Positions 15,851 to 24,776 of a DNA stretch of 64,000 nucleotides are shown here, piece after piece. The stretch is from Actinoplanes subtropicus. GTDB lineage: Bacteria > Actinomycetota > Actinomycetes > Mycobacteriales > Micromonosporaceae. Under the pieces are notes generated by a model, which searched no databases, was not told the origin of the DNA, and saw only the letters and a list, made by a program, of their open reading frames with translations. The translations under genes and the position numbers were made by a program. Within the stretch, counting starts at the first letter, position 1, and each line of letters starts with the position of its first letter. The stretch lies in assembly GCF_000721705.1 (NCBI RefSeq), contig NZ_JOJL01000042.1, forward strand, positions 1 to 64,000. Reading direction: 5' to 3'.

Positions 15851-16666
15851 ATGCACCATGACAACCAACGGAACATCGCCTATCGCGCTCTTCCGCCAGA
15901 TCCTGCCGCGGCCGAGGCCGAGGCCGCCCGGGCCCGGCGGGTGCTCGTGGCGTGCGCGCTCACCGTGACGGCCGGGGTGGCCGGTCTGGCGGTGCTGCTC
16001 TACCCGTTCGACGAGCCGCGCGGCCCGGCCCCGGTGGCCGAGCGGCTCATCGACCCGTCGGGGTTGTGGGTCCCGTCCCCGCCGGTGTCGGTTCTTCCGG
16101 CGCCGAGCAGCAGTCTCAGCTCCAGCCCGGGGTATGTCGAGCCGACCTGGACGCGTCAGGTGCCGCGCACGACACCGCGGGGGGCCGGGAAGGCGCCGTC
16201 GTCGACGCCCTCGCCGACCCCGCGACCGACTCCGGCGCCGGGCCTGAAGGTGGGCGAGTCGGTGAGCCTGGTGGTCGCCGCCGCGCCGGACTACCGGCTG
16301 CGGCACCGCGATTTCATCGGCCGGGTGGACCGGATCGGATCGGACGCGAGCCCTCTGGAACGCGCGGATTCCACCTTCGTGGTCCGGAAAGGACTTGGCC
16401 GCGACAGCTGCGTCTCCTTCGAATCAGTTAACTATCCGGGCTATTTCCTCCGGCACCGGAACTTCGTCCTGCGGCTGGACCGGCGCGACCCGTCGCCATT
16501 GTTCGCGCAGGACGCCACGTTCTGCGCGGCGCCCGCCCGGGACGGGAACGCCATTGTTCTGGAATCAATCAATTATCCGGGCTGGTCGCTGGTGGTGCAC
16601 TCGGACGGGGTGATCCATCTCGACCAGGCCGAGGGGACGCCGTTCCTGGTGCGGTCGCCGTTCTGA
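15851..16666 (+). CDS. membrane-anchored AbfB-domain (beta-trefoil) protein
   Basis: 271 residues. One N-terminal membrane span (VLVACALTVTAGVAGLAVLL), a Pro/Ser/Thr linker, then a C-terminal AbfB-type beta-trefoil from about residue 130 with the repeated pattern SVNYPGYFLRHRNFVLRLD and SINYPGWSLVVHSDGVIHLD. AbfB domains bind arabinose side chains of arabinoxylan, so this is likely a surface sugar-binding protein. No catalytic domain is present. AGGAG (15836-15840) lies 10 nt before the ATG. Divergent from the beta-rich anchored protein; the intervening 200 bp are relatively AT-rich and probably hold both promoters. Confidence 0.82.
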   Translation: MHHDNQRNIAYRALPPDPAAAEAEAARARRVLVACALTVTAGVAGLAVLLYPFDEPRGPAPVAERLIDPSGLWVPSPPVSVLPAPSSSLSSSPGYVEPTWTRQVPRTTPRGAGKAPSSTPSPTPRPTPAPGLKVGESVSLVVAAAPDYRLRHRDFIGRVDRIGSDASPLERADSTFVVRKGLGRDSCVSFESVNYPGYFLRHRNFVLRLDRRDPSPLFAQDATFCAAPARDGNAIVLESINYPGWSLVVHSDGVIHLDQAEGTPFLVRSPF

Positions 16667-16674
16667 CGGGCGGA

Positions 16675-16714
16675 CGCCCCGGGCGAGGCGGGCGGAGCCC
16701 GCGGGCCCGGGGCG
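16675..16714. terminator. strong GC hairpin terminator
   Basis: CGCCCCGGGC (16675-16684) pairs perfectly with GCCCGGGGCG (16705-16714), 8 bp after the AbfB gene stop and before the end of the opposing reductase. Confidence 0.6.
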
Positions 16715-16813
16715 CCACGACGGGTCAGCCCGGCGGCCGGGTGACGAGGCCGGCCGAACGCTCAGCCGGTCCGGCTCATCGGGGACCTGGGCCGCGCGTA
16801 CGGCAAAGTGGTT

Positions 16814-17824
16814 TCAGGCTCCTGCGTTTTCCAGACGGGTGAGCTGCTCCTCGGTGAGCTTGAGGTCGAGGGCGGGCAGCAGGTTCTCGAGCTGCTCCGG
16901 GGTGCGCGGGCCGATCAGCGGCAGGATGCGCGGGCTCGTCTGGTGCAACAGCCAGGCGACGACCAACTGGTTCGGGGTCACGCCCGCGTCGGCGGCCACC
17001 TCGGTGACCGCGGTCAGCCGGGCGTCGGCGTCCGGGCCGGCGTAGCTGTCCATCATCCAGTGGCTGGTCCGCTTCTCCGGGCTGTCGTAGACGCCCTGCA
17101 CGATCGGCGAGTACGCGACGAGCGTCTGGTCGTCGTTGGCACGTAGGTAGTCCAGCTGCTCGCTGTCCACGATGGACGCCGACTCCAGGCCGGCCTTCGG
17201 CCGCAGGTAGCTGTGCTGCTGCTGGACCGCGACCGGCAGCGGCCAGCCGTTGCGCTCGCACAGCCCGCGGATGCGCTCGAGGCGCCAGGTGCGCACGTTC
17301 GACCAGCCCAGGTAACGCACCTTGCCCTGCCGGACGAAGCCGGCCAGCGCCTCCAGGGTCTCCTCCAGGGGCGTGTTCCGATCGTCGACGTGGATGTAAT
17401 AGAGGTCGACGTGATCGGTGCCGAGCCGGCGGAGGCTGCCGTCGAGAGCGTTCGTGAGCGTTTTGGCGCCGGCGCCGGCGAAAGTGCGGCGGGCCAGGTC
17501 CCAGTTGGGGGTGCCGTCCTCGGCCCACAGCTCGGGGGAGTGGTGCGGCAGCGCGCTGCCCTTGGTGGCCAGGAAGACCCGGTCGCGCTTGTTGCCGTCG
17601 CGCATCCAGCGGCCGAGCAACTCCTCGCTGTCGCCGCCGCGGCCGCCCTTGCGGGCCCACCACTCGTAGCAGTCGGCGGTGTCCACGAACGAGCCGCCCG
17701 CCTCGAAGTACCGGTCGAGGATCCGGATCGAATCCGATTCGCTGGTGGCGTTTCCCATCTGCATCGCGCCGAGCGCGAGCTGGCTGACCTGCTGGCCGGT
17801 GCGGCCGAGTTCGATCGTCTGCAT
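16814..17824 (-). CDS. aldo/keto reductase, MerR-type promoter
   Basis: 336 residues, AKR fold. LGLGRTG-like start (IELGRTGQQVSQLALGAMQMG), Asp/Tyr in FVDTADCYEWW, Lys in FLATKGS, His in YYIHVDD, and the C-terminal LPLIGPRTPEQLENLLPAL. NADPH-dependent carbonyl reduction is expected. The start at 17824 is fixed by the promoter: the -10 ends 7 nt upstream. A 19-bp spacer containing an 18-bp palindrome indicates activation by a MerR-family regulator responding to a reactive compound or drug. Confidence 0.88.
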   Translation of the reverse strand: MQTIELGRTGQQVSQLALGAMQMGNATSESDSIRILDRYFEAGGSFVDTADCYEWWARKGGRGGDSEELLGRWMRDGNKRDRVFLATKGSALPHHSPELWAEDGTPNWDLARRTFAGAGAKTLTNALDGSLRRLGTDHVDLYYIHVDDRNTPLEETLEALAGFVRQGKVRYLGWSNVRTWRLERIRGLCERNGWPLPVAVQQQHSYLRPKAGLESASIVDSEQLDYLRANDDQTLVAYSPIVQGVYDSPEKRTSHWMMDSYAGPDADARLTAVTEVAADAGVTPNQLVVAWLLHQTSPRILPLIGPRTPEQLENLLPALDLKLTEEQLTRLENAGA

Positions 17825-17831
17825 GCGATCG

Positions 17832-17862
17832 ACGCTATTTCCTGGAGCGCGCTCCAGGTCAA
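17832..17862 (-). promoter_or_regulatory. MerR-family-type promoter with 19-bp spacer
   Basis: On the minus strand the -35 TTGACC (17857-17862) and -10 TAGCGT (17832-17837) are 19 bp apart. The spacer and its edge hold the perfect palindrome CCTGGAGCGCGCTCCAGG (17841-17858). A long spacer with a central palindrome is diagnostic of MerR-family activation. No merR gene is in the neighbourhood. Confidence 0.75.
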
Positions 17863-17910
17863 GCGTCGCGGTCACGCGTGGCCCGGCCGGTTCGGGGGTA
17901 AGTCGGAGCG

Positions 17911-19425
17911 ATGACCGCGGAGCCGGGCCTGCTGGCGGGACGGTACCGGGTGACCGAGTCGCTCGGCGAGGGCGGCATGGGCCGGGTCTGGCTGGCCCGG
18001 GACGTGGTGCTGGACCGGGACGTGGCGGTCAAGGAGGTCGTGCTGCCTCCGGACCTGGTCGCGCGGGAGCGGGACGCGCTGCGGCGGCGGACGCTGCGGG
18101 AAGCGCGGGCGGCGGCGCGGCTGACCCATCGGAACGTGGCACAGGTCTTCGACGTGTTCGAGGCGGACGGCCATCCGTGGATCGTTCTGGAACATGTTCG
18201 GTCGCGATCGCTGCAGGAGGTGCTGGACGCCGAGGGGCCGCTGGAGCCGCGGCGGGTGGCCGAGATCGGGTTGGCGGTGCTGGCCGCGCTGCGGGCGGCG
18301 CACCGGGCCGGGGTGCGGCACCGGGACGTGAAACCGTCCAATGTGCTGCTGGCCGGCGACGGTCGGGTGGTGCTGACCGACTTCGGGATCGCGACGATCG
18401 AGGACGACGGCAATACCACCAGTTCCGAACTACTGCTCGGCTCGCCGCAGTTCATGGCGCCGGAGCGGGCGCTGCGCGGGGAGTCGGGGCCGGCGTCGGA
18501 TCTGTGGTCGCTCGGCGCGACGCTGTACGCGGCGGTGGAGGGGCGGCCGCCGTATCAGCGGCCGTCGGCGGTGGGGACGTTGATGGCGCTGGCGGCGGAG
18601 GAGCCGGAGCCGCCGCATCGGGCCGGGAAGTTGCGGCCCGTGCTGGACGGGCTGTTGCGCAAGGACCCGGAGGAGCGGATCGATGCGGAGGAGGCGCGGC
18701 GGCGGCTGCTTCGCGCGGCCGAGCCGGTCGCGCTGCCCGCTGCTTCGGGGATCGCGGGCGGCGGGTGGCGGCGCCGGCCGGTGATCGTCGCGCTGGTCGT
18801 GGTGGTGGCGCTGCTGGCGGTCGCCGCGACGGTGGTCGTCGCTCGGGGCGGGCGGTCGGGAAAGGGGCAGGCAATCGCCCCGGCGCCGTCCTCCCTCGGG
18901 GCGTCGGCCGTCGTCTCGACCGCTGCGCGGCCGACGGCCTCCGCCGGGCCGTCGACGCCCATGCCGCCGACCAGCCCGGCCGGTGAGCGGCCGCCGACCG
19001 GGTGGATCGACTACCACGACCCGACCGGGTTCTCGGTGTACGTGCCGAAGGGGTGGACCAGGTCGCAACGAGGGTCGATCGTGTACTTCCGGGGCGCGGG
19101 GCGCGTGCTCGGCATCGATCAGACGACCCACCCGAACATGAACCCGGTCGCCGACTGGCGCGGAAAGGCCGGCTACCGGGTCGCGCACGGCGACTTCCCC
19201 GGCTACCGGGAGATCCGGATCGAGGCGGTGAAGTACTTCGTCAAGGCCGCGGACTGGGAGTTCACCTTCGACGGGTCGCGCGCCCGGCAGCACGTCAACA
19301 ATCGTGGCGTGGTGGTGAACGACCATCAGGCGTACGGGATCTACTGGCAGGCGCCGGACGCCTCCTGGGGCAGCGCGTACGCGGATCTCCAACTGGTCTT
19401 CGGCAGTTTCCGGCCGCGGAGCTGA
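17911..19425 (+). CDS. receptor-type Ser/Thr protein kinase
   Basis: 504 residues. Kinase domain about 12-270: glycine loop GEGGMGRVW (19-27), Lys41 in VAVKE, HRD (137-139) with KPSNVLL, DFG (157-159), and APE. One membrane span at about 290-311 is followed by a Ser/Pro/Thr linker and an extracellular C-terminal domain (about 345-504) with GFSVYVPKGW and WEFTFDGS stretches, a domain common on actinobacterial kinases but not the PASTA type. All catalytic residues are present. The external domain probably senses a ligand. Divergent from the reductase at 17824. Confidence 0.9.
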   Translation: MTAEPGLLAGRYRVTESLGEGGMGRVWLARDVVLDRDVAVKEVVLPPDLVARERDALRRRTLREARAAARLTHRNVAQVFDVFEADGHPWIVLEHVRSRSLQEVLDAEGPLEPRRVAEIGLAVLAALRAAHRAGVRHRDVKPSNVLLAGDGRVVLTDFGIATIEDDGNTTSSELLLGSPQFMAPERALRGESGPASDLWSLGATLYAAVEGRPPYQRPSAVGTLMALAAEEPEPPHRAGKLRPVLDGLLRKDPEERIDAEEARRRLLRAAEPVALPAASGIAGGGWRRRPVIVALVVVVALLAVAATVVVARGGRSGKGQAIAPAPSSLGASAVVSTAARPTASAGPSTPMPPTSPAGERPPTGWIDYHDPTGFSVYVPKGWTRSQRGSIVYFRGAGRVLGIDQTTHPNMNPVADWRGKAGYRVAHGDFPGYREIRIEAVKYFVKAADWEFTFDGSRARQHVNNRGVVVNDHQAYGIYWQAPDASWGSAYADLQLVFGSFRPRS

Positions 19426-19430
19426 CCGTG

Positions 19431-19446
19431 CTAGCCGAGCGGCTAG
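19431..19446. promoter_or_regulatory. palindromic operator of the TetR gene
   Basis: CTAGCCGAGCGGCTAG is a perfect 6-4-6 inverted repeat lying where the -35 of the TetR promoter would be, 18 bp before the -10 TAGCAT. Autorepression by the TetR protein at 19476 is the simplest reading. Confidence 0.5.
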
Positions 19447-19463
19447 GCGCCCGGCGCAACCGG

Positions 19464-19469
19464 TAGCAT
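19464..19469 (+). promoter_or_regulatory. leaderless -10 hexamer of the TetR gene
   Basis: TAGCAT ends 6 nt before the ATG at 19476 and no Shine-Dalgarno is present. Confidence 0.55.
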
Positions 19470-19475
19470 CCCGGG

Positions 19476-20024
19476 ATGTACGAGAACCGGCCCGGCACGG
19501 CCCGCGAGCGGCTGCTGGCCGCGGCGCTCGACCTGTTCGCCGAGCACGGCGTGAGCGGCACCTCGCTCCAGATGATCGCCGATCGGCTCGGCGTGACGAA
19601 GGCGGCGGTCTACCACCAGTTCCAGACCAAGGACGAGATCGTGCTCGCCGTGATCGATCCGGCGCTCGAGCGGCTCGGGCCGATCGCCGACCACGCCGAG
19701 GCGCAGCGCGGCCAGACCGCCCGGCGGGACACCGTGCTGGCCGGGATCGTCGACCTGGTCGTGCAGCAGCGGAAGGTGGCGACGACGCTCAGTTTCGATC
19801 CGGTCGTGAAGCGCCTCGTCCGCGCCCATCCGGCCCTGCGGTCGCTGCACCGCGTCCGCCGGCTGCTCGGCGGCACCGCGCCCGACCCGGGCAGCCGGGT
19901 GCGGATGGCGGTGCTCAGCGGCGGCCTCATCATGGCGGGGGCCGACCCGGCGGTGGCCGGCCTGGACGACGAGGACTTCCGCGACCACCTGCTCGCGGCG
20001 GCCCGCCGCATCCTGAAGGGCTGA
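19476..20024 (+). CDS. TetR-family transcriptional regulator
   Basis: 182 residues. The N-terminal TetR HTH is clear (RERLLAAALDLFAEHGVSGTSLQMIADRLGVTKAAVYHQF). The C-terminal ligand domain is short with no recognisable subfamily. It stands alone between a kinase and a lipoprotein gene, so targets are uncertain; the palindrome at its own promoter suggests autoregulation. After its stop, CCGTTCG/CGAACGG arms (20025-20064) may form a weak terminator. Confidence 0.88.
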   Translation: MYENRPGTARERLLAAALDLFAEHGVSGTSLQMIADRLGVTKAAVYHQFQTKDEIVLAVIDPALERLGPIADHAEAQRGQTARRDTVLAGIVDLVVQQRKVATTLSFDPVVKRLVRAHPALRSLHRVRRLLGGTAPDPGSRVRMAVLSGGLIMAGADPAVAGLDDEDFRDHLLAAARRILKG

Positions 20025-20103
20025 CCGTTCGAGCCGCTGTGGGCAGGCAGCCGTACACGAACGGTCGATCGCGTCCGGGTTCCGTACGGCCGAAAGTGAT
20101 CCG

Positions 20104-20571
20104 ATGACCATGCCGCGCCCGAAACCCGCCCTGATCAGCCTCGCCGTCCTCGGCGTCCTTCTCACCGGCTGCTCCGCCACCGAACAGCCCGGCCGGCCGG
20201 CCGCCGATGTCGTCACCAGCACGCCGGCCGCCGGCGACCCGACGGCCGAGGCGACCCCGGCCGCCGAGACCCCGACAGCCGAGGCGACCCCGGCCGCCGA
20301 GGCGACGACCAAGACTCCGGCGCCGGCCGTGACCACGGTCAAACCGCGGCCGAAGGCGACGACCAGCAAGCCGAGCCCGAGGCCGACCCCGAAGCCGACC
20401 ACGAAGAAGCCGAGCCCGACGCCGACCACCAAGCCGCCGTCCGGGCAACAGGGTGTGCACCCGGGCGCGTTCTGCGCACCGGAGGGCGCGATCGGTTACA
20501 CGTCGAAGGGCACGAGGATGCGCTGCACCCGCAAGGCGGGCGAGGACCGGGCCCGCTGGCGGGCGGCCTGA
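20104..20571 (+). CDS. lipoprotein with Thr/Pro/Lys-rich spacer
   Basis: 155 residues. A type II signal peptide ends in the lipobox LLTGC, so it should be lipid-anchored on the outer face of the membrane. A 90-residue wall-spanning spacer rich in Thr, Pro, Ala and Lys, with a PTAEATPAAE duplication, leads to a small C-terminal module with two Cys (HPGAFCAPEGAIGYTSKGTRMRC) seen at the ends of many actinobacterial surface proteins. The function of that module is not known to me. Confidence 0.8.
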   Translation: MTMPRPKPALISLAVLGVLLTGCSATEQPGRPAADVVTSTPAAGDPTAEATPAAETPTAEATPAAEATTKTPAPAVTTVKPRPKATTSKPSPRPTPKPTTKKPSPTPTTKPPSGQQGVHPGAFCAPEGAIGYTSKGTRMRCTRKAGEDRARWRAA

Positions 20572-20631
20572 CCGGCGCACTGGCTCGAAGCGGCCGGACG
20601 AGGCACCATCAGCGGAGACGCGGGTCGGCCC

Positions 20632-20647
20632 TCTTATCCAACTCTTA
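20632..20647 (+). promoter_or_regulatory. direct repeat, candidate response-regulator box
   Basis: TCTTA occurs at 20632-20636 and 20643-20647, an 11-bp period typical of OmpR/PhoB-type binding. It precedes the operon that encodes an OmpR-type regulator, so autoregulation is plausible. Confidence 0.4.
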
Positions 20648-20692
20648 GGGAAGCGTGAAGGACCTTTAACCCGCGCGCCCGAAGGTAGGAGC

Positions 20693-22072
20693 ATGTCCGC
20701 CACCACTCTGTCGCCACCGATCGCCCGCCTCCCCCGGGCGGCGCCACGGTGGTGGGCGGATCTGGGCGGTCTGGCCGCCGGGACGTCGCTGCTGATCGTG
20801 ACCGCCCTGTGGGTGTCGGACGGCGGCGTGCAGGCGCTCTCGACGGGCTTCCCGCTCGCGTCCGGGCAGCTCACCGGCCTGTGGTCGGCCGATCTGCTCC
20901 TGCTGCAGGTGCTGCTGATGGCGCGGATCCCGATCGTGGAGCGCGCGTTCGGGCAGGATCGGCTGGCGCGGTGGCACCGATGGGTGGGTTTCAGCTCGTT
21001 CTGGCTGATGGTGGCGCACATCGTGCTGATCACGATCGGATATGGCAGCCTCGCCCGGTTCGTGCCGACCTTGTGGGATCTGACGGCCAACTATCCGGGC
21101 ATGCTGCTCGCGGTGGCCGGCAGCGCGCTGCTCGTGCTGGTCGTGGCCACCTCGCTGCGGGCGGCGCGCCGGAAGTTGCGCTATGAGTCGTGGCATCTCC
21201 TGCACCTGTACGCGTACCTGGGCGTCGGCCTGGCGCTTCCGCATCAGTTGTGGACCGGTCAGGACTTCCTCGGGTCGGTGGCGGCGACCGTCTACTGGTG
21301 GACGCTGTGGGCGGTGTCGGCGGGCGCGATCCTGGCGTACCGGATCGGCCTGCCCGCCTGGCGCAACTGGCGGCACCGCCTGGTCGTCTCGCACGTGGCG
21401 CCGGAGGGGCCGGGTCTCACCTCGGTCTATCTGAGCGGGCGCGCGCTGGAGCGGCTGCCGGTGCGGGCCGGACAGTTCTTCCAATGGCGTTTTCTGGACG
21501 GTCCCGGCTGGTCGCGATCGCATCCGTACTCGTTGAGCGCGACGCCGCACGGCGGCCTGCTGCGGATCACCGTGAAGGACCTCGGCGACGGAAGCGCGCG
21601 GGTGGCGGGGCTGCGGCCGGGGACGAGAGTCCTGGTCGAGGGGCCTTACGGCAAACTGACCAGCGAGACGTACGCCGGCGGCCCGGTCACCATGCTGGCC
21701 TGCGGGATCGGCGTGACGCCGCTGTTGTCGCTGCTCGGCGAGCTGCCGTACGGGCCGGGCCAGGCGACGCTGATCTACCGGGCGCGCAGCGAGGCGGAGA
21801 TCGCGTTCCGGCACGAGCTGGAGTGGTTCGCGGCGCGGCGCGGGGTCCGGGTGGTGTATCTGCTCGGCCGGCGCGCGCAGCGGGAGTCGTGGCTGCCGGC
21901 CCGGTACGCGGACCACGCGGACGCGGCGGCGCTGACCGAGATCGCTCCCCAGGTGGCGCGATCGGATGTGTACATCTGCGGGCCCGAGGAGTGGGCCGAG
22001 GCGGCCCGGGCGGCCGCGCGCCAGGCGGGAGCGCCGGCCGCGCGGGTGCACACCGAGCTGTTCTCCTGGTGA
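20693..22072 (+). CDS. ferric-reductase-like transmembrane NAD(P)H oxidoreductase
   Basis: 459 residues. The N-terminal half has about six membrane spans with the heme-ligating His pattern of ferric reductase / YedZ-like domains (RWHRWVGFSSFWLMVAHIV and ESWHLLHLYAYLGVGLALPHQ). The C-terminal half is a ferredoxin-NADP reductase module: FAD-binding HPYSLSA, NAD-binding LACGIGVTPLLSLL, and terminal YICGPEEW. It would carry electrons from cytosolic NAD(P)H across the membrane. The next gene encodes a flavinylated extracellular protein, the probable electron acceptor. AGGAG lies 1-5 nt before GC-ATG. First gene of a four-gene operon. Confidence 0.87.
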   Translation: MSATTLSPPIARLPRAAPRWWADLGGLAAGTSLLIVTALWVSDGGVQALSTGFPLASGQLTGLWSADLLLLQVLLMARIPIVERAFGQDRLARWHRWVGFSSFWLMVAHIVLITIGYGSLARFVPTLWDLTANYPGMLLAVAGSALLVLVVATSLRAARRKLRYESWHLLHLYAYLGVGLALPHQLWTGQDFLGSVAATVYWWTLWAVSAGAILAYRIGLPAWRNWRHRLVVSHVAPEGPGLTSVYLSGRALERLPVRAGQFFQWRFLDGPGWSRSHPYSLSATPHGGLLRITVKDLGDGSARVAGLRPGTRVLVEGPYGKLTSETYAGGPVTMLACGIGVTPLLSLLGELPYGPGQATLIYRARSEAEIAFRHELEWFAARRGVRVVYLLGRRAQRESWLPARYADHADAAALTEIAPQVARSDVYICGPEEWAEAARAAARQAGAPAARVHTELFSW

Positions 22073-22088
22073 AGGCGGAAGGGTCGAG

Positions 22089-22553
22089 ATGCGTCGGATA
22101 ACGCTGTGGCTGTTCTCCACGGTGGCCGCGGTGGTGTTGCTGTTCAGCTACCGGACCAGCCTGGAGGGGCCGTCGGCGTCCTCGTCGACCGCGGTGGCCT
22201 CGGCGCCGCTCGCCGGCGGGTCGGGTGAGAACGAGGACGACGGCACCTCGACCGGTGGCGGCACGTCGAGCGGCGGCAAGACCTACACCGGGTCGATCGC
22301 GCAGACCCGCTGGGGGCCGGTGCAGGTCAGCATCACCGTGTCGGGTGGGAAGGTCACCGACGTGGCGGTGCCGACCTATCCGAACGAGAACGGCCGGGAC
22401 GTCGAGATCAACGCGCGGGCGCTGCCGGTCCTGCGCCAGGAGACCCTGGACAAGCAGAGCGCCGACATCGACGCGGTCTCCGGCGCTACCGTCACCAGCG
22501 ACGGCTACAAGGAGTCGCTGCAGTCCGCGCTGGACGCCGCGAACCTGAAGTGA
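22089..22553 (+). CDS. FMN-binding protein with flavinylation motif
   Basis: 154 residues. An N-terminal signal anchor, then a Gly/Ser/Thr linker, then an FMN-binding domain with [10 protein letters not shown] (128-137). This is the sequence to which ApbE attaches FMN through the Thr of SGAxxT-type motifs. The protein is therefore expected outside the membrane as a covalent flavoprotein, taking electrons from the reductase encoded just upstream. It starts 16 nt after that gene with GGAAGG as Shine-Dalgarno. No apbE gene is in the window. Confidence 0.87.
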   Translation: MRRITLWLFSTVAAVVLLFSYRTSLEGPSASSSTAVASAPLAGGSGENEDDGTSTGGGTSSGGKTYTGSIAQTRWGPVQVSITVSGGKVTDVAVPTYPNENGRDVEINARALPVLRQETLDKQSADIDAVSGATVTSDGYKESLQSALDAANLK

Positions 22554-22563
22554 GAGGGGACCC

Positions 22564-23268
22564 GTGCGGATCCTGGTGGTGGAGGACGACGCGGCGGTGC
22601 GCGACTCGCTCGCCCGTACGCTCCGGTTCGAGGGCCACCGGGTGGACACGGCCGAGGACGGCGTGCAGGCGCTCGAGGCGGTGCGGTCCGCCGAGCCGGA
22701 CGCGATGATCCTCGACGTGAGCATGCCGCGGCTCGACGGCTTGCAGACCTGCCGCCTGTTGCGCGCCGACGGCGTGGTCCTGCCGATCCTGATGCTCACC
22801 GCCCGGGACAGCGTCGGCGATCGGGTGGCCGGGCTGGACGCGGGCGCGGACGACTATCTGGTGAAGCCGTTCGCCTTGCAGGAGCTGCTGGCCCGGCTGC
22901 GGGCGCTGCTGCGGCGATCGGTACTGACCACGCCGCCGGGCCCGGCCGAGCCGGCCGGCGACGACGTGCTCACGTTCGCCGACGTACGCCTCGACCCGAC
23001 CACCCGGGAGGTGTGGCGCGGCGACCGGGCGCTGCGGCTGACCCGTACGGAATTCGCGATCCTGGAGGCCTTCCTTCGGCACCCGCGCCAGGTGCTGACC
23101 CGGGCGGCGCTGTTCGAGCAGGTGTGGGGCTACGACTTCGGCGAGTCGTCCAACAGCATCCACGTCTACCTGGGGTACCTGCGGCGGAAGCTGGAGGCGG
23201 AGGGCGAGTCGCGGCTGCTGCACACCGTGCGCGGGGTGGGCTTCGCGCTGCGCGAGGAGCCGCTGTGA
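22564..23268 (+). CDS. OmpR/PhoB-family response regulator
   Basis: 234 residues. Receiver domain 1-120 with the acidic pair EDD (7-9), phosphoacceptor D51, Thr in MLTAR and Lys in LVKPF. The C-terminal winged helix (about 135-232) ends [23 protein letters not shown]. MprA-like. GTG start, 10 nt after the FMN-binding gene; its stop overlaps the kinase start as GTGA. It probably regulates this redox operon, among other targets. Confidence 0.93.
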   Translation: MRILVVEDDAAVRDSLARTLRFEGHRVDTAEDGVQALEAVRSAEPDAMILDVSMPRLDGLQTCRLLRADGVVLPILMLTARDSVGDRVAGLDAGADDYLVKPFALQELLARLRALLRRSVLTTPPGPAEPAGDDVLTFADVRLDPTTREVWRGDRALRLTRTEFAILEAFLRHPRQVLTRAALFEQVWGYDFGESSNSIHVYLGYLRRKLEAEGESRLLHTVRGVGFALREEPL

Positions 23269-24677
23269 CCGCCTGGTGGGGCCGGCAGAACCTGCACTCG
23301 CGGCTGGCGCTGCTGGTGGCGGGGACGGTCGCGCTGGCCCTGGTGGCGTTCGCGGTGGCGTCCTGGATCGCCGTGCGCGAGCTGCAGGAGCATCGGATCA
23401 GCGAGCAGCTCAGCGCGGACGCGCTGGCCATCTCCCAGGCGCCCGGGCAGTGGGCGGCGACCGGGGCGGTGCTGCCCGATCCGGGCTTTCCCGGGGGCGG
23501 CGGGCCGGGCCGGTTCGGCCCGCATCGCCGGGAGCTGGGCCCGCGCTGGCAGATCGTCGACTCGTCGGGAGCCGTGACCAGTTCGGCGGACAGCCCGCTG
23601 CCGGTGACCGCGCTCACCCGGCAGGCGGCCGCCGGACAGACCCGCCGCCATCCGGTGCAGGAGCAGGTGGCGATCGGCGGCGAGAGCTACCAGATGCTCA
23701 CCATGCCGCTCACCGGCGGGGGCGCGGTGCAGGTCGCCATCAACGAGGGCGATTCCCACCGTACGCTGGCGGTCCTGGCCTTCCTGCTGGCCGCCGGTTG
23801 CGTGATCGGCATCGCCGCGGCGGCCTTCGCCGGCCGGGCCGTGGCGCGGGCCGGCCTGCTGCCGGTGGAACGGCTCACGTCGGCGGTCGAGGACGTCGCG
23901 GCGACGACCGATCTGACCCGGCCGATCGAGGTGACCGGCGACGACGAGATTGCCCGGCTGGGCCGGTCGGTGAACACCATGCTGACCGCGATCGACAGCT
24001 CCCGCCGCGCGCAACGGGCGCTGGTCGAGGACGCCGGGCACGAGCTGCGCACGCCGCTGACCAGCATCCGCACCAACGTGGAACTGCTGCTCGCGGTCGA
24101 GCGGCAGCCCGACCTGGCGCACCGGCTGCCGCCCGAGGAGCGGGCCAAGCTCCTCGAGGACCTCGACGCGCAGGTGCGCGAACTCGCCACGCTCACCACC
24201 GAACTGGTCGAACTCGCTCGCGAGGAGACCACCCGGGAGGAGCCGGAACCGGTCGAGCTGAGCGATGTGGTCACGGCCGCGATCAATCGGGTACGGATCA
24301 GGGCGCCCGGGCTCACCTTCACCACGAAGCTGACCCCGGTCACGGTGACCGGGCGCCCGAGCGAACTCGAGCGGATGGTCGTGAACGTTCTCGACAACGC
24401 CGCGAAATGGAGCCCGCCCGGCGGCGAGGTGACCACGACGCTCACCGCCGACGGCACGCTGACCGTTTCGGACGCCGGGCCGGGCATCGCCGAGGACGAC
24501 CTGCCGTTCGTTTTCGATCGGTTCTACCGGGCCACGGCCGCGCGCTCGATGCCGGGATCGGGCCTCGGGCTGGCCATCGTGGCGCAGACCGCGGCGCACC
24601 ACGGCGGAACGGTCACGGCCGGTCCGAATCCGCCCCGGGGAACCACCGTGACGATTCGCCTACCTGCGACGTCCTGA
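23265..24677 (+). CDS. MprB-like sensor histidine kinase
   Basis: 470 residues with two membrane spans (about 14-38 and 168-190) enclosing an extracellular sensor loop rich in Gly/Pro. Then a HAMP domain, the dimerisation helix with H259 in [11 protein letters not shown], an N box ([12 protein letters not shown]), the G1 box DAGPGI, and [12 protein letters not shown] start overlapping the regulator stop by 4 nt. Pairing with a membrane reductase and extracellular flavoprotein suggests that it senses envelope or redox stress; that is inference. Confidence 0.92.
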   Translation: MTAWWGRQNLHSRLALLVAGTVALALVAFAVASWIAVRELQEHRISEQLSADALAISQAPGQWAATGAVLPDPGFPGGGGPGRFGPHRRELGPRWQIVDSSGAVTSSADSPLPVTALTRQAAAGQTRRHPVQEQVAIGGESYQMLTMPLTGGGAVQVAINEGDSHRTLAVLAFLLAAGCVIGIAAAAFAGRAVARAGLLPVERLTSAVEDVAATTDLTRPIEVTGDDEIARLGRSVNTMLTAIDSSRRAQRALVEDAGHELRTPLTSIRTNVELLLAVERQPDLAHRLPPEERAKLLEDLDAQVRELATLTTELVELAREETTREEPEPVELSDVVTAAINRVRIRAPGLTFTTKLTPVTVTGRPSELERMVVNVLDNAAKWSPPGGEVTTTLTADGTLTVSDAGPGIAEDDLPFVFDRFYRATAARSMPGSGLGLAIVAQTAAHHGGTVTAGPNPPRGTTVTIRLPATS

Positions 24678-24763
24678 TTAGACGACGTTCTAGGAAACTT
24701 CCGTGTCAGCGCGTAGATGTGTCGCCGCCAGATATTGTTTTCCGTGAGTGCAGTGCCGGCCCA

Positions 24764-24769
24764 TAGCGT
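24764..24769 (+). promoter_or_regulatory. leaderless -10 of the phosphoesterase gene
   Basis: TAGCGT ends 7 nt before the ATG at 24777. No Shine-Dalgarno precedes this ATG. Confidence 0.45.
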
Positions 24770-24776
24770 CCGGCGC

